A DNA stretch of 64,000 bases from a bacterium (GCA_919901855.1 CAKKQC010000012.1:1-64000), one strand, 5' to 3'. Positions 43,194 to 52,070 are shown, counted from the first letter of the stretch. The notes: generated by a model from the sequence alone, not told the origin. Translations and numbers: made by a program.

Positions 43194-46100
43194 ATGAGGC
43201 GGTTCTTCCTGTCGGCTCTCCTGGTCTGCGCGGTGGCTCCGCCTGCCGCGGCCGTCTGTGTGCCGGATCTGACGTTGCACATTCGGAATCCTGAGCCGCT
43301 GTACGTAATTGGCGGGGACATTCAGCTCTGGCGATTCGCGTTCAGCAACTCGAGCATGGAGACGGCGTACAACCTCACGATCACGGAGCAGGCGGGCTCG
43401 TTCGATCAGCGGACCTACGCCGCGCCATCGCTAAGCGTGACGCTCGCGGGGGGCGGGACGGTGACATCGAGCTGGGCCACGGACCTCGCGGGGCCGTGGA
43501 CGGACGGCGAGCCGGTGGATGGAACGGGCGCCCCGCTGTACCTGCGCTGGGTGGTCTCGTCCCTTCCGCCGGGGGGAAGCGGCACGCTCTCGTACCGTAC
43601 GCTGACTGCGCCCGGCCCGGAATCGCTCCTGGTGACGGTGTCCACGGCCACCTTGTCGTGCGATCCGGCATCGACGAGCGGTGCGGCGCTGTCGTATTCC
43701 GACACCTCGACCGGCAAGCGCATCGAGCCGCCGCTCATGGCTCTCAAGCTCTACGACGGTTCGGGGAGTGAATTGAATCCGATTTCCTTGGACATGGCAT
43801 ATGCTATCGCCGTAGACGGGAGTGGGAACGTGGTGGTGGCGGGATTCGAGATCGGGGCACTTGGCGGGATGAACTGGCGGGTGCAGAAGTACGACGCAGG
43901 GCTGACGGTCGTCTTGGCCTCGACCGACTACAGCGGACCGGGGAACAACATGGACATCCCCCAGTCGGTTGCCGTCGATGGGAGCGGGAATGTGGTAGTG
44001 GCCGGGTGGGAAGTGGGAGCGGTCGGCGGGGAGAACTGGCGGGTGCGCAAGTATGACGCTACGCTCACTACACTTCTGGCCTCGACTGACTTCAACGGCT
44101 CCGGTAATGGTAACGACCGGTCCCAAGCCGTCGCCTTGGACGGGAGCGGAAACGTCGTGGTGGCGGGGTACGAGACTGGTATCACCGGTGGGAAGAACTG
44201 GCGCATCCGGAAGTACAACGCCTCGTTGACGACACTGCTGGCGACAACCGACTACAACGGCCCTGCGGATGGCATCGACAAGGCCAATGGAGTCGCTGTA
44301 GACCGAAACGGCGATGTGGTGGTGGTGGGGGACGAGGAGGCGGCACTGGGAGTGTCCAATTGGCGAGTTCGCAAATATGACTCGACGTTGACGGCGCTCC
44401 TGGCATCGACCAGCTACGACGGGTCTGGACATAACTATGATTCAGCCCGAGCTGTCGCGGTGGACCTAAACGGGAATGTGGTCGTCGCGGGGTTCGAGTT
44501 TGCCTTCGGGAGTCTGTATGACTGGCGGTTGCGGAAGTATGACGGTACGCTGGCAAACCTGTTGGCTTCGGCTTCCTATGACGGGCCGAGCAACAGCGAT
44601 GACGAGGCCAATGCCGTCGCCGTGGATGTGAACGGGAACGTGGTCGTGGCGGGATTCGAGACAGCTTCAGGGGGTTATGATTGGCGCGTGCGCAAGTACG
44701 ACTCGGCGCTGAATCTGGTGGATTCGGTCAATCACGACGGGGTGGCGGATGGCGACGATTATCTTCGCGGGCTGGCGACCTGTGGCACCGGCACGGTCTA
44801 TGTGGCGGGATCGGAAACCGTTCGGCACAATCTGGACGACTTTGCCGTGTGCCGGTATCACTTGGCGCAGTTCGACCCGCCGTCCGTTCCACTGGGGCTG
44901 ACGGCGACCGGGTATGCAGGACATGTCGGACTCGAGTGGAGTCCTTCGGCGCCGGGGACCCGGGGCGTGGCTGGCTATCGAATCTTCCGTCAGACCTTCG
45001 CGGGAGTTACCGAGGGCAGTCTTCTTGTGCAGGTGGCTGGTGCCTCGGTTTCGACGTTCACCGACTCCGCAGTCGTGCCGGGTGTTGCGTACTTCTACCG
45101 GGTTCTGGCGGTGGACGTGGCGGGTGCGGAGTCCATGATCTCCATGGAGGACTCGGCGGTGCCGGCCTGTGCGGTTTCACCATGGACCCCGCGGGCGGCG
45201 GTGCCGGCGGGGCGGATGGGGGCGGCGGGGATAGGGGTGGGCGGGACCGTGTACGTCGCGGGGGGATACGACGGGTCGTACCTGGCCCGGATCGACGGGT
45301 ACAACCCCAACTACGGCACCTGGACGCACATCGGCGACATGCCGACGGCGCGATACGGGCTCGGGGTCGCCCGGTTCGGCGGGTTCCTCTGCTTCTTCGG
45401 CGGGAGCAACGGCGGCGGGGTCACGGCCGTCACCGAGATGTGGGACCCGGTCGCGAACACGTGGTGGACGAAGGCGGCGATGCCGACGGCGCGGTACGCG
45501 CCGGGGGTGGCGGCGGCGGGGGGAAGTGCGTACGTCATGGGCGGCGACAACGGGAGCACGGTCGGCGTGGTCGAGGCCTACGACATGATGTTCGACGCTT
45601 GGGCGACGAAGGCGCCGCTGCCGACGCCGCGGTCCGAACTCGGCGCCGCCGCCCTGAACGGCCTCATCTACGCGGTCGGGGGCACGAACGGCGGGGGACC
45701 GATGGCCGTGGTCGAGGCGTACAATCCCGCCACCAACACCTGGTCCACCAAGGCCCCCATGAATGTCCCGCGGTTCGGGCTCGGGGTCGTCGCCGTGGGC
45801 GGGTCGCTGTACGCGGTCGGGGGCGACAACGCGGGCAACCGGGCCACGGTCGAGGCCTACGACCCCGCCACGAACTCGTGGGTCCTGCTCTGTGGGCTTA
45901 CGACGGGCCGGTCGTCCCTCGCGGTCGCCGACGTGGGGGGAACCGTCTACGCGATCGGCGGGTGGGGTCCCGGCTACCTCAGTTCCGTGGAAGCCGCAGT
46001 CTTCCCGAAGGGGCCCGCCGAGCCCCGGCTATACGTGTCGAAGGTCGGGGACAAGGGCAGCGGGCCGTGCGGGACCGCGGTCACGTACGATGTCACGGTC

Positions 46101-47489
46101 GCCTACCCGCCGATCGAGGACAGCCTCTTCCAGTGCGCGGACGACCAACCGGCAACGAGCGTGGTCCTGACGGACGCGATCCCGGCGGGGATGACGTACG
46201 TGCCGGGGTCCCTCAAACGGTCCACGGACAACGGGACGTCGTTCGGGGCGCTGACGGACGCCGCGGACGGCGATGCGGGCGAGGTCGCTGCGGGCACGGT
46301 CACGGTCCGGCTCGGGACGATCGCCGAAGGCGACGGGGACTGGAACTGCAATCTCGCCGGAGGCCAGGTCGTGCGGTTCACGGCCTCGCGCACGGGGCTC
46401 GTTGCGGCCACGATCTCGAACACGGTCTTCGTGAACTATGCCGATGGAAAGGGCGCGGCCCAGCCCGTCGTGCTCTCGTCCGCGGACTTCACCGGGGCGG
46501 GGTGTCCGCCGCCGCCCCCTCCGCCGGCGGCTCTGGCCGCCTGGATGGACATGTCGTCAGTCGTGCCCATGGGAACGTCGTTCACGGCCACGGTCTGGGT
46601 CGCCAACACGGGCGGTGTGTCGGCTACGGTGACCGGGCTCGCGCTCGGCGCCATCGGGAGCCCGCCGGGCACGGTCGGGGCGCCGGGGCCGGTCATCCCG
46701 GCCCTGCCGGTCGTGATCGCACCGCTGACGACGACGTCATTCCTCTGGTCGACGACCGCGCTCGCGTGCGGGAACGCGATCCTGACCGTGACGGTGACCG
46801 GGAGCGAGGGCGGGACCGGAAGTCCGCTCGGGCCGGTCGTGGTCGGGCGGCTCGTGACGGTGTCGGGCGTGCCGGCGGTCGTCCTCATCTCGGCGTCGCC
46901 GCCCGCGGTGCGGGCGGGCTCTACGGTCTCGATCACGGTCACGGTCTACGATTCCTGCTCGCCCGCTAATGCCCTGAACGGGGTGGCCGTGACGCTGGTC
47001 GTGATCGCGGGGGGCGGGACCGTGTCGTCCGCCGCGGGGGTCACCAACATCTTCGGCCGGCTGGTGACGACACTGACGACGGGGACCGCCGGGGGGACCA
47101 ACTCGGTTTGGGCAGGCGTGTCGGCGGGGACGTCCCCGGCGGGGACCGCGTACGTGACCGCGACCCTCGCGCCGCCGGTCCCGCCCGGGCCCCCCCTGCT
47201 GACGTCGCCCGGGGGCGCGACGGACAAGAACATCTTCGAGCCGTCAAAGGGCGACATCGTCCTGGCCCGCATCAACCCCCGGGACGACTCCGGGATCATA
47301 GTCCGCATCTACACGGCCTCCGGCCGGTTGGTCCGGACGCTCCGGAACCTCGAGCCCGCCGGCTCCGGCCAGTACGTGGTCCGGTGGGACGGCCGGACGG
47401 AGGACGAGTTCGTCGTGGCCCGCGGAGTGTATCTGGTGCATATCCTGGGCGGGGGGTTGAACGAGGTCGTGAAGGTGGTAGTAAAATGA
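43194..47489 (+). CDS. Modular surface protein: SBBP-like propeller, FN3, Kelch, DUF11-like, FlgD-like C-terminus
   Basis: 1,431 residues. Signal peptide (1-20, ending P-A-A-A) and a DUF11-like N-terminal domain (~25-165). Six 54-residue beta-propeller repeats (~182-555) carry A-V-A-V-D-G-S-G-N-V-V-V-A-G and N-W-R-V-R-K-Y-D. Next come a fibronectin III domain (~562-659), Kelch repeats (~662-939), a DUF11-like domain (~943-1100; V-V-L-T-D-A-I-P-A-G-M-T-Y-V-P-G), a CARDB-like domain (~1112-1222) and a Big-1-like domain (~1225-1332). The C-terminus is FlgD-like (~1340-1431; I-V-R-I-Y-T-A-S-G-R-L-V-R-T-L) and ends K-V-V-V-K, like the first protein of the window. A barrel-TPR gene follows 7 bases after the stop. 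Likely exported to the cell surface; ligand unknown. Confidence 0.85.
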   Translation: MRRFFLSALLVCAVAPPAAAVCVPDLTLHIRNPEPLYVIGGDIQLWRFAFSNSSMETAYNLTITEQAGSFDQRTYAAPSLSVTLAGGGTVTSSWATDLAGPWTDGEPVDGTGAPLYLRWVVSSLPPGGSGTLSYRTLTAPGPESLLVTVSTATLSCDPASTSGAALSYSDTSTGKRIEPPLMALKLYDGSGSELNPISLDMAYAIAVDGSGNVVVAGFEIGALGGMNWRVQKYDAGLTVVLASTDYSGPGNNMDIPQSVAVDGSGNVVVAGWEVGAVGGENWRVRKYDATLTTLLASTDFNGSGNGNDRSQAVALDGSGNVVVAGYETGITGGKNWRIRKYNASLTTLLATTDYNGPADGIDKANGVAVDRNGDVVVVGDEEAALGVSNWRVRKYDSTLTALLASTSYDGSGHNYDSARAVAVDLNGNVVVAGFEFAFGSLYDWRLRKYDGTLANLLASASYDGPSNSDDEANAVAVDVNGNVVVAGFETASGGYDWRVRKYDSALNLVDSVNHDGVADGDDYLRGLATCGTGTVYVAGSETVRHNLDDFAVCRYHLAQFDPPSVPLGLTATGYAGHVGLEWSPSAPGTRGVAGYRIFRQTFAGVTEGSLLVQVAGASVSTFTDSAVVPGVAYFYRVLAVDVAGAESMISMEDSAVPACAVSPWTPRAAVPAGRMGAAGIGVGGTVYVAGGYDGSYLARIDGYNPNYGTWTHIGDMPTARYGLGVARFGGFLCFFGGSNGGGVTAVTEMWDPVANTWWTKAAMPTARYAPGVAAAGGSAYVMGGDNGSTVGVVEAYDMMFDAWATKAPLPTPRSELGAAALNGLIYAVGGTNGGGPMAVVEAYNPATNTWSTKAPMNVPRFGLGVVAVGGSLYAVGGDNAGNRATVEAYDPATNSWVLLCGLTTGRSSLAVADVGGTVYAIGGWGPGYLSSVEAAVFPKGPAEPRLYVSKVGDKGSGPCGTAVTYDVTVAYPPIEDSLFQCADDQPATSVVLTDAIPAGMTYVPGSLKRSTDNGTSFGALTDAADGDAGEVAAGTVTVRLGTIAEGDGDWNCNLAGGQVVRFTASRTGLVAATISNTVFVNYADGKGAAQPVVLSSADFTGAGCPPPPPPPAALAAWMDMSSVVPMGTSFTATVWVANTGGVSATVTGLALGAIGSPPGTVGAPGPVIPALPVVIAPLTTTSFLWSTTALACGNAILTVTVTGSEGGTGSPLGPVVVGRLVTVSGVPAVVLISASPPAVRAGSTVSITVTVYDSCSPANALNGVAVTLVVIAGGGTVSSAAGVTNIFGRLVTTLTTGTAGGTNSVWAGVSAGTSPAGTAYVTATLAPPVPPGPPLLTSPGGATDKNIFEPSKGDIVLARINPRDDSGIIVRIYTASGRLVRTLRNLEPAGSGQYVVRWDGRTEDEFVVARGVYLVHILGGGLNEVVKVVVK
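43800..44770 (+). repeat. Six 162-bp coding repeats (beta-propeller blades)
   Basis: The G-N-V-V-V codons recur at about 43823, 43985, 44147, 44309, 44471 and 44633, an exact 162-base (54-codon) period. Copies are clearly more diverged than the 252-bp IPT repeats, so this array is older or under stronger diversifying pressure. Confidence 0.85.
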
Positions 47490-47496
47490 GGGTGAA

Positions 47497-48798
47497 GTGA
47501 CGAACGTGCTGGTGGGATTTCTGGTCACCGTCCGGCTGGCGCAGGCCGCCGGCGGCACCGCCCTCGACGCCTTCAACTTCGTGACGGGGGCGCGGGCGGC
47601 GGGAATGGGCGGCGCGGCCGTCGCGGTCGTCTCGGACGTCACCGCCCTCCAGTGGAACCCCGCCGGGCTCGCGCGGTCGTCCGAGATCTCGACCACGCTC
47701 TCGCACCTGGTCTGGGTCGCGGACATCAACTACTCGTACGCCGGCGTCGCGGTGCCGGTGCCCGCGGGTTGGGCGGGCCTGCCCGTGAACGGGACGGCGG
47801 GCTTCTCGGTCCAGATGTTCAACTACGGCTCGATCGAGAGCACGCGCGGGCTCGCGGCGGCCGTGGACGCCTCCGACCTCGGGTTCACGGCCGGCGGGGC
47901 TGTGCGGGTCGCGGAGGCCGTGTCGGGCGGGGCGGCGGTCAAGGTCTTTCACCACGCCCTCGGCGGGGCCGGGGTGTCCGAGGCCGCGATCGACGCGGGG
48001 GCCGCGTACGAGGCGGTGCCGGACGCGCTCTCGATCGGGCTCGTGGTCCAGAACCTCGGATACTCGGGGTCGCTCGAGGGACGGACGCCGCCGCTCCCGG
48101 CCTCGATGAAGCTCGGGTTCGGGTTCGGCTTCGAGGTCACCAGAGAGCCGCTCCCGATCGAGGGGGAGGCGCCGAAGTGGCATCCGAAAGTGCGCGCCCT
48201 GCTCTCGGGCGACATCATTGCGTACCAGCGCGGCGAGCCCGTGAACTACACGATGGGCGCCGAAGCGAACCTCAACGGCATCCTCTACGGGCGCGTGGGG
48301 CTCCAGAGCGCGATCAAGGCCGCGGGCGCGAGCGCCGGGCTCTCGGGCGGCGTCGGGCTCAGCTTCTACGGCTTCCGGCTCGACTACGCCTACGGGTCGG
48401 TGGGCGATCTCGGGCACGCGCAGTACGTGAGCCTCAGTTGGTCTCCGTGGCACCGCAATAGCGGTGCCCCCGCAGTTTCGCCGAAGGGCGAGACTGCGCC
48501 GCCACCGCAGGGCACGGCGGCGGCCCCCGCCCTGCTGCCGGGCATCCCGACGGCGGAGGACGCCTACCGCTCCGGCGCCGCGCTGTACGGAGAGCAGAAG
48601 TACGCGGAGGCCGCCGGGCAGGCGCAGTCGGCGCTGGACGCGGACCCGAACTACTGGGAGGCGTGGCAACTGCTCGGCAACTGCCGGTTCTCGCTCAACG
48701 ACCGCGCGGGCGCGCTCGCGGCGTACGGAAAGTCGCTCGCCCTGCACCCGGACAATCCATCCCTGAAGGCGTTCGTGGACCAGTTGGGGGCGCCTTGA
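47497..48798 (+). CDS. PorV-like outer-membrane barrel with C-terminal TPR
   Basis: 433 residues from a GTG start. A short signal peptide (V-L-V-G-F-L-V-T-V-R-L-A-Q-A-A) precedes the PorV/PorQ signature F-V-T-G-A-R-A-A-G-M-G-G-A-A-V-A-V-V-S-D-V-T-A-L, given here in part, and Q-W-N-P-A-G-L-A. About 300 residues of glycine-rich beta strands follow. The last ~90 residues contain two TPR-like repeats (A-Y-R-S-G-A-A-L-Y-G-E-Q-K-Y-A-E-A-A; Y-W-E-A-W-Q-L-L-G-N-C). It sits 7 bases after the propeller/Kelch protein, repeating the cargo-then-barrel order seen at 2066 and 11625. The periplasmic TPR may recruit a partner; this is inference. Confidence 0.8.
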   Translation: MTNVLVGFLVTVRLAQAAGGTALDAFNFVTGARAAGMGGAAVAVVSDVTALQWNPAGLARSSEISTTLSHLVWVADINYSYAGVAVPVPAGWAGLPVNGTAGFSVQMFNYGSIESTRGLAAAVDASDLGFTAGGAVRVAEAVSGGAAVKVFHHALGGAGVSEAAIDAGAAYEAVPDALSIGLVVQNLGYSGSLEGRTPPLPASMKLGFGFGFEVTREPLPIEGEAPKWHPKVRALLSGDIIAYQRGEPVNYTMGAEANLNGILYGRVGLQSAIKAAGASAGLSGGVGLSFYGFRLDYAYGSVGDLGHAQYVSLSWSPWHRNSGAPAVSPKGETAPPPQGTAAAPALLPGIPTAEDAYRSGAALYGEQKYAEAAGQAQSALDADPNYWEAWQLLGNCRFSLNDRAGALAAYGKSLALHPDNPSLKAFVDQLGAP

Positions 48799-48854
48799 CG
48801 GGTCGCCATGCCCGGGTTTCCAGGACAAAGATCATTCACAGGAGGAAGATAGCC

Positions 48855-49235
48855 ATGCGCAAGGTGCTGATGACGGCGATGACGGTGGTGCTGGTGACGG
48901 GTGTCGCGATGGCCGACGGAGCCAAGGAGAAGCCCAAGGGCAAGGGCGGCAAGCACTCGGCGGTGACGGGTGAGGTCACCGCGGTGGATGCCGCGGGTGG
49001 CAAGCTCGGCATCAAGGACGCGAAGGGCGTCGCGACCGAGGTCGCGATTCCGGCCGACGCGAAGATCGTCAAGCCCGGCAAGAAGGGCGCGACGCTGGCC
49101 GACGTGGTGGTGGGCGACTCGGTCGTGGTCATGTCGATGGAGACGGACGGCGTGAAGACGGTCAAGTCCGTGAAGGTGCGTCCCGTGAAGCCCCCCAAGG
49201 GCGGCAAGAAGGCCGAGGGTCACGCGGCGAAGTAG
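48855..49235 (+). CDS. Small exported DUF5666-like protein, paralog 1
   Basis: 126 residues. Signal peptide (M-R-K-V-L-M-T-A-M-T-V-V-L-V-T-G-V-A-M-A) followed by a Lys/Gly-rich linker and a small beta domain: V-T-G-E-V-T-A-V-D-A-A-G-G-K-L, I-K-D-A-K-G, then V-V-V-G-D-S-V-V-V. The pattern resembles DUF5666/OB-like domains of periplasmic proteins. The end is strongly basic (Lys-rich). It has no cysteine. Start ATG is preceded by a good GGAGGAAG site, unlike most genes here. It is 56 bases downstream of the barrel-TPR gene. Function unknown. Confidence 0.78.
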   Translation: MRKVLMTAMTVVLVTGVAMADGAKEKPKGKGGKHSAVTGEVTAVDAAGGKLGIKDAKGVATEVAIPADAKIVKPGKKGATLADVVVGDSVVVMSMETDGVKTVKSVKVRPVKPPKGGKKAEGHAAK

Positions 49236-49386
49236 CCTTCAGCCCGGACCGTCCAGACGTTCCCGGGCGGGGCGTCGAAGCCTTGCATGGAACCGTGGAG
49301 GATCCGGGTCGGTTTGACCATCAGGCGCAAGGTGAGATACTGGGTGTCGGCTAAGGGCATGCATATAGGTTAAGGAGGATACAGCG
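49236..49386. promoter_or_regulatory. Promoter and leader of the second small exported protein
   Basis: TTGACC (-35, 49314-49319), a 16-base spacer and GATACT (-10, 49336-49341) would give a ~38-base leader. The leader carries AAGGAGGAT before the ATG at 49387. This is the conventional led, Shine-Dalgarno type of expression, in contrast to the leaderless genes. The remaining bases show nothing recognizable. Confidence 0.6.
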
Positions 49387-49770
49387 ATGTACAAGATGAC
49401 GATGGCGGCGGCGGTATTGATGATGAGCGCGAGCGTGGCCCTGGCGGGCGGCGAATGCTCGCGGTCGAAGGGGGCCAAGGCGTGCCCGGCGAGCGGGTCC
49501 ACGGTGACGGGCGAGGTGACGGCAGTCGACGCGGCGGCGGGCAAGATCAGCGTCAAGGACGCGAAGGGCGTCGTGACGGACTGGACGGTCCCGACGGATG
49601 CCAAGCTCATGTGCCCGGGCAAGAAGGATGCGGGGCTGGCCGAGATCGCGGTCGGCTCGACGGTGACGGTCTGCTACACCGAAGCCGACGGGGTCAAGGT
49701 CGTGAAGTCGGTGAAGGCGGCGAAGAAGGCAAAGGCGGCGAAGAAGGTGAAGAAGGCCGCGGCAGCCTGA
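49387..49770 (+). CDS. Small exported DUF5666-like protein, paralog 2 (four cysteines)
   Basis: 127 residues, clearly paralogous to the upstream small protein: V-T-G-E-V-T-A-V-D-A-A-A-G-K-I, V-K-D-A-K-G-V-V-T-D-W and V-G-S-T-V-T-V. Signal peptide M-Y-K-M-T-M-A-A-A-V-L-M-M-S-A-S-V-A-L-A. Unlike its paralog it has four cysteines (in G-E-C-S, K-A-C-P, L-M-C-P and T-V-C-Y), which could form disulfides or bind metal. The C-terminus is a run of K-K-A-K/A-K-K repeats. A strong Shine-Dalgarno site, its own promoter and a strong terminator suggest high expression. Function unknown. Confidence 0.78.
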   Translation: MYKMTMAAAVLMMSASVALAGGECSRSKGAKACPASGSTVTGEVTAVDAAAGKISVKDAKGVVTDWTVPTDAKLMCPGKKDAGLAEIAVGSTVTVCYTEADGVKVVKSVKAAKKAKAAKKVKKAAAA

Positions 49771-49787
49771 GGCGGGCCACCAACCCG

Positions 49788-49828
49788 GAGGGGGAGGCGG
49801 AACGGTCCGCCTCCCCCTCGTTCTTTTT
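49788..49828 (+). terminator. Rho-independent terminator
   Basis: A perfect 14-bp stem (49788-49801 with 49806-49819; GAGGGGGAGGCGGA) with a 4-base loop, followed by GTTCTTTTT. It ends the small-protein transcript and lies just before the stop of the convergent family A member 6. Confidence 0.93.
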
Positions 49829-49836
49829 CGGGAAAA

Positions 49837-52056
49837 CTACTGCAAGAGGGCTGAGAACCCGAGCGCGCGGACCCGGGCCGCCGCCATTTGCTCCCAATCC
49901 GGTGACGGCGCGAGTCGGGCCGCGAGCCAGACCCGGTACCACGCCGGGGCGAACCAGGGTTCGCGATCCGCAAGGTCAAGGGCGACCGCGAACGCGGCGT
50001 CCAGCCGGTTCGCGTCGAGGTGCTGGTCGATCGGGTTCGTCACCGGCTCGGTGCCCGGGACCGTGTACCAGAGGGCCGAGACCGGCCGGACGAACGGCCC
50101 CGCCCGGGTCCGCAGGCGGAATCCCTGGTAGAAGCAGTTCTCGGCCGGGTGCTCGTCCACCCAGACCGGCTCCGCCCAGTCGCGCCAGAAGTTCTGGAGC
50201 CGCCCGAGCGCGGGACCCGAGAGCGCGGCGCCCGACATGCGGACCATCGAGATCATGCCCCCGACGGAGTACAGGATCGCCGTGATCCCGCGCTGGCGCA
50301 GCCCTATCCGGACGCGCGCCGCCGACGGGCAGTCCGCGGCCAGCGCGAAGAGTACGGACGGCGCCAGCTCGAACTCCCAGCGTACCTGGCCGGATGCCCC
50401 GAACGCCTTGGGGTCCCCGAGCACGAGCAGCCGGCCGGGTGCCGCTACGGCGCTCGCGCGTTCGATGGCGGGCAGGTAGCGTCCCCCCGGGGGGAGGATC
50501 CGGAGGAGATACCCCCGTTCGGACTCGTGGCCCGCCAGCAGGGACGAGGAGCCGAACGCCTTCGCGTCGGCGCCGATCAGGGGCACGGCCTGGACCGCGA
50601 CGCAGGCCGCGAGCGTCCAAGTGACCGCTTGGGGCGGCACGCGGAGGAGCGGGACGAGGGCGCCCGCGAGCAGGACCGCGGCCGGGTACAAGGGCGCGAG
50701 GTAGCGGTAGATGCCGCCCGCGGACCAGAGCCACGCGATCCACATCGCCGCGCAGGCCGCCAGCAGCAACCGGGCCGGGCGTGGGAGCGGTTTCGCGGCG
50801 GCCGCGACCCCGCCCACGATGAGGAAGAGCGCCGGGGACAGCGCCTCGCCCAGCCCGTCGTAGATGCCGCGGGTGAGCGAGACGGGGACGAGCGACGCCC
50901 ACGATGACCAGAGGGGATGCGCGGCGCGCCACTCGGGGACCCAGGCGAGGTGGAGCCGGAACGTCTCCGGCTCGAGCTGCCAGTGGCCGAAGAAGTACGG
51001 GTAGACGGGGTTGCCGGTCGTCAGCCAGGCTTTCGCGCCCCACGCCGCGGCGAGAAACCCCGCGACTGGCAGGCCGGCCGCGGCGGCGGGGAGGAGGAGC
51101 CGCGGCGCGCATACGAGCAGGCCGGCCACCATCCCGCCGATCCCGAGCGCGGCCAGGTACTTGACCCCGAGCGCGGTCCCGAAGAGCCAGCCGGCGAGCA
51201 GCCAGTCGCGGCGGCGGGGCCGGTCGAGCTGGTCGAGCACGACCAGGAAGCCCGCGAGCTCGAGGCAGATGAGAGGATGGTCCACGCCCGCGGTGCCCGC
51301 GTGCGACGAGAGGAACGGCATCGCCGCGAATGCGGCGGTCAGGCACCACGCCTGGGCGCGGGGAAGTAGAGGCGCCAGCCGGCTCCAGAGCTGGATCGTC
51401 GAGAGGGCGAAACACTCCCACGCCAGCAGCTTGGCGGTCACGGTGGTGCCGAACGCGAGCGCGATCCCGTAGAGCATTTCCATCCCCTGCGGGTAGGTGC
51501 CGAAGAGGAACCGTTCCATATGGAAGACCTTGTGCGCCTGGAGGTAGGCGTCCGGGAGCGCGAGGTGGTAACGCAGGGCGTCGAACACGATCTCGGGGGC
51601 GAGCGCGCCGGGGAGCGCGAGCAGGCACGGCGCGACCGCGAGGACCCAGCCCGCCAGCGGCCGGGGCCGGCCCGGCGGGCACCGGAGGAGCAAGGCCACC
51701 GATGCGGTGGCTACGAGGACAAAGGGGACGCGGGAGAAGAGGCTGCAGAGCCCGAGCCCGAGGGCCAGCAGGGCGACCGGGGCGAACCCGAGCAGCCAGG
51801 TTCGGATCCAGCCCGGGCGGCCCCCGAGCCACCGGCGGGCGGCGGAGCCGAAGCCCAGGAGCGCGACGTTGAGCCCGGCCCAAGCGGCGGCGGCCCCCGC
51901 GCGCGAGAGCCAGCCGGCTACGAGGACGTCGAAGTCCCAGGTCCCGTGCCGGGGGACGACGTAGGCGAGGAGGTCGCCCGGCGGGACCAGGTGCTGGGGC
52001 GATCCCGCGTAGAGGAGGATGACGAGCGCGGCCCAGACGGCCAGCAGGATCGGCAT
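49837..52056 (-). CDS. GT-C-like membrane glycosyltransferase (family A, member 6, short tail)
   Basis: 739 residues, the shortest family A member. Motifs: F-D-A-L-R-Y-H-L-A-L-P (~160), G-V-D-H-P (~254, where other members have K-N-D), A-K-A-W-L-T-T-G-N-P (~343), R-Q-R-G-I-T-A-I-L-Y-S (~587) and V-P-G-T-E-P-V (~667). Only ~70 residues follow, too short for the full TPR tail, though A-W-Y-R-V-W-L-A-A-R suggests one remnant. The membrane domain carries the usual multiple spans. The ATG at 52056 has a TAGAGT -10 box 8 bases upstream. Confidence 0.68.
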   Translation of the reverse strand: MPILLAVWAALVILLYAGSPQHLVPPGDLLAYVVPRHGTWDFDVLVAGWLSRAGAAAAWAGLNVALLGFGSAARRWLGGRPGWIRTWLLGFAPVALLALGLGLCSLFSRVPFVLVATASVALLLRCPPGRPRPLAGWVLAVAPCLLALPGALAPEIVFDALRYHLALPDAYLQAHKVFHMERFLFGTYPQGMEMLYGIALAFGTTVTAKLLAWECFALSTIQLWSRLAPLLPRAQAWCLTAAFAAMPFLSSHAGTAGVDHPLICLELAGFLVVLDQLDRPRRRDWLLAGWLFGTALGVKYLAALGIGGMVAGLLVCAPRLLLPAAAAGLPVAGFLAAAWGAKAWLTTGNPVYPYFFGHWQLEPETFRLHLAWVPEWRAAHPLWSSWASLVPVSLTRGIYDGLGEALSPALFLIVGGVAAAAKPLPRPARLLLAACAAMWIAWLWSAGGIYRYLAPLYPAAVLLAGALVPLLRVPPQAVTWTLAACVAVQAVPLIGADAKAFGSSSLLAGHESERGYLLRILPPGGRYLPAIERASAVAAPGRLLVLGDPKAFGASGQVRWEFELAPSVLFALAADCPSAARVRIGLRQRGITAILYSVGGMISMVRMSGAALSGPALGRLQNFWRDWAEPVWVDEHPAENCFYQGFRLRTRAGPFVRPVSALWYTVPGTEPVTNPIDQHLDANRLDAAFAVALDLADREPWFAPAWYRVWLAARLAPSPDWEQMAAARVRALGFSALLQ

Positions 52057-52064
52057 ATGCCTCC

Positions 52065-52070
52065 ACTCTA
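52065..52070 (-). promoter_or_regulatory. -10 box of family A member 6
   Basis: TAGAGT on the minus strand, 8 bases before ATG 52056. GGAGG also lies in the gap, so this start could use either leaderless or Shine-Dalgarno initiation. Confidence 0.4.

Noticed and set aside
41600-43280. Antisense Glu/Arg-rich frame opposite family B member 3
   Set aside because: Charged low-complexity shadow of a membrane protein gene.
3-48798. Calling the window a type IX secretion locus
   Set aside because: Only PorV-like barrels and FlgD-like tails are present; no SprA, PorK-N or sortase-like gene is seen.
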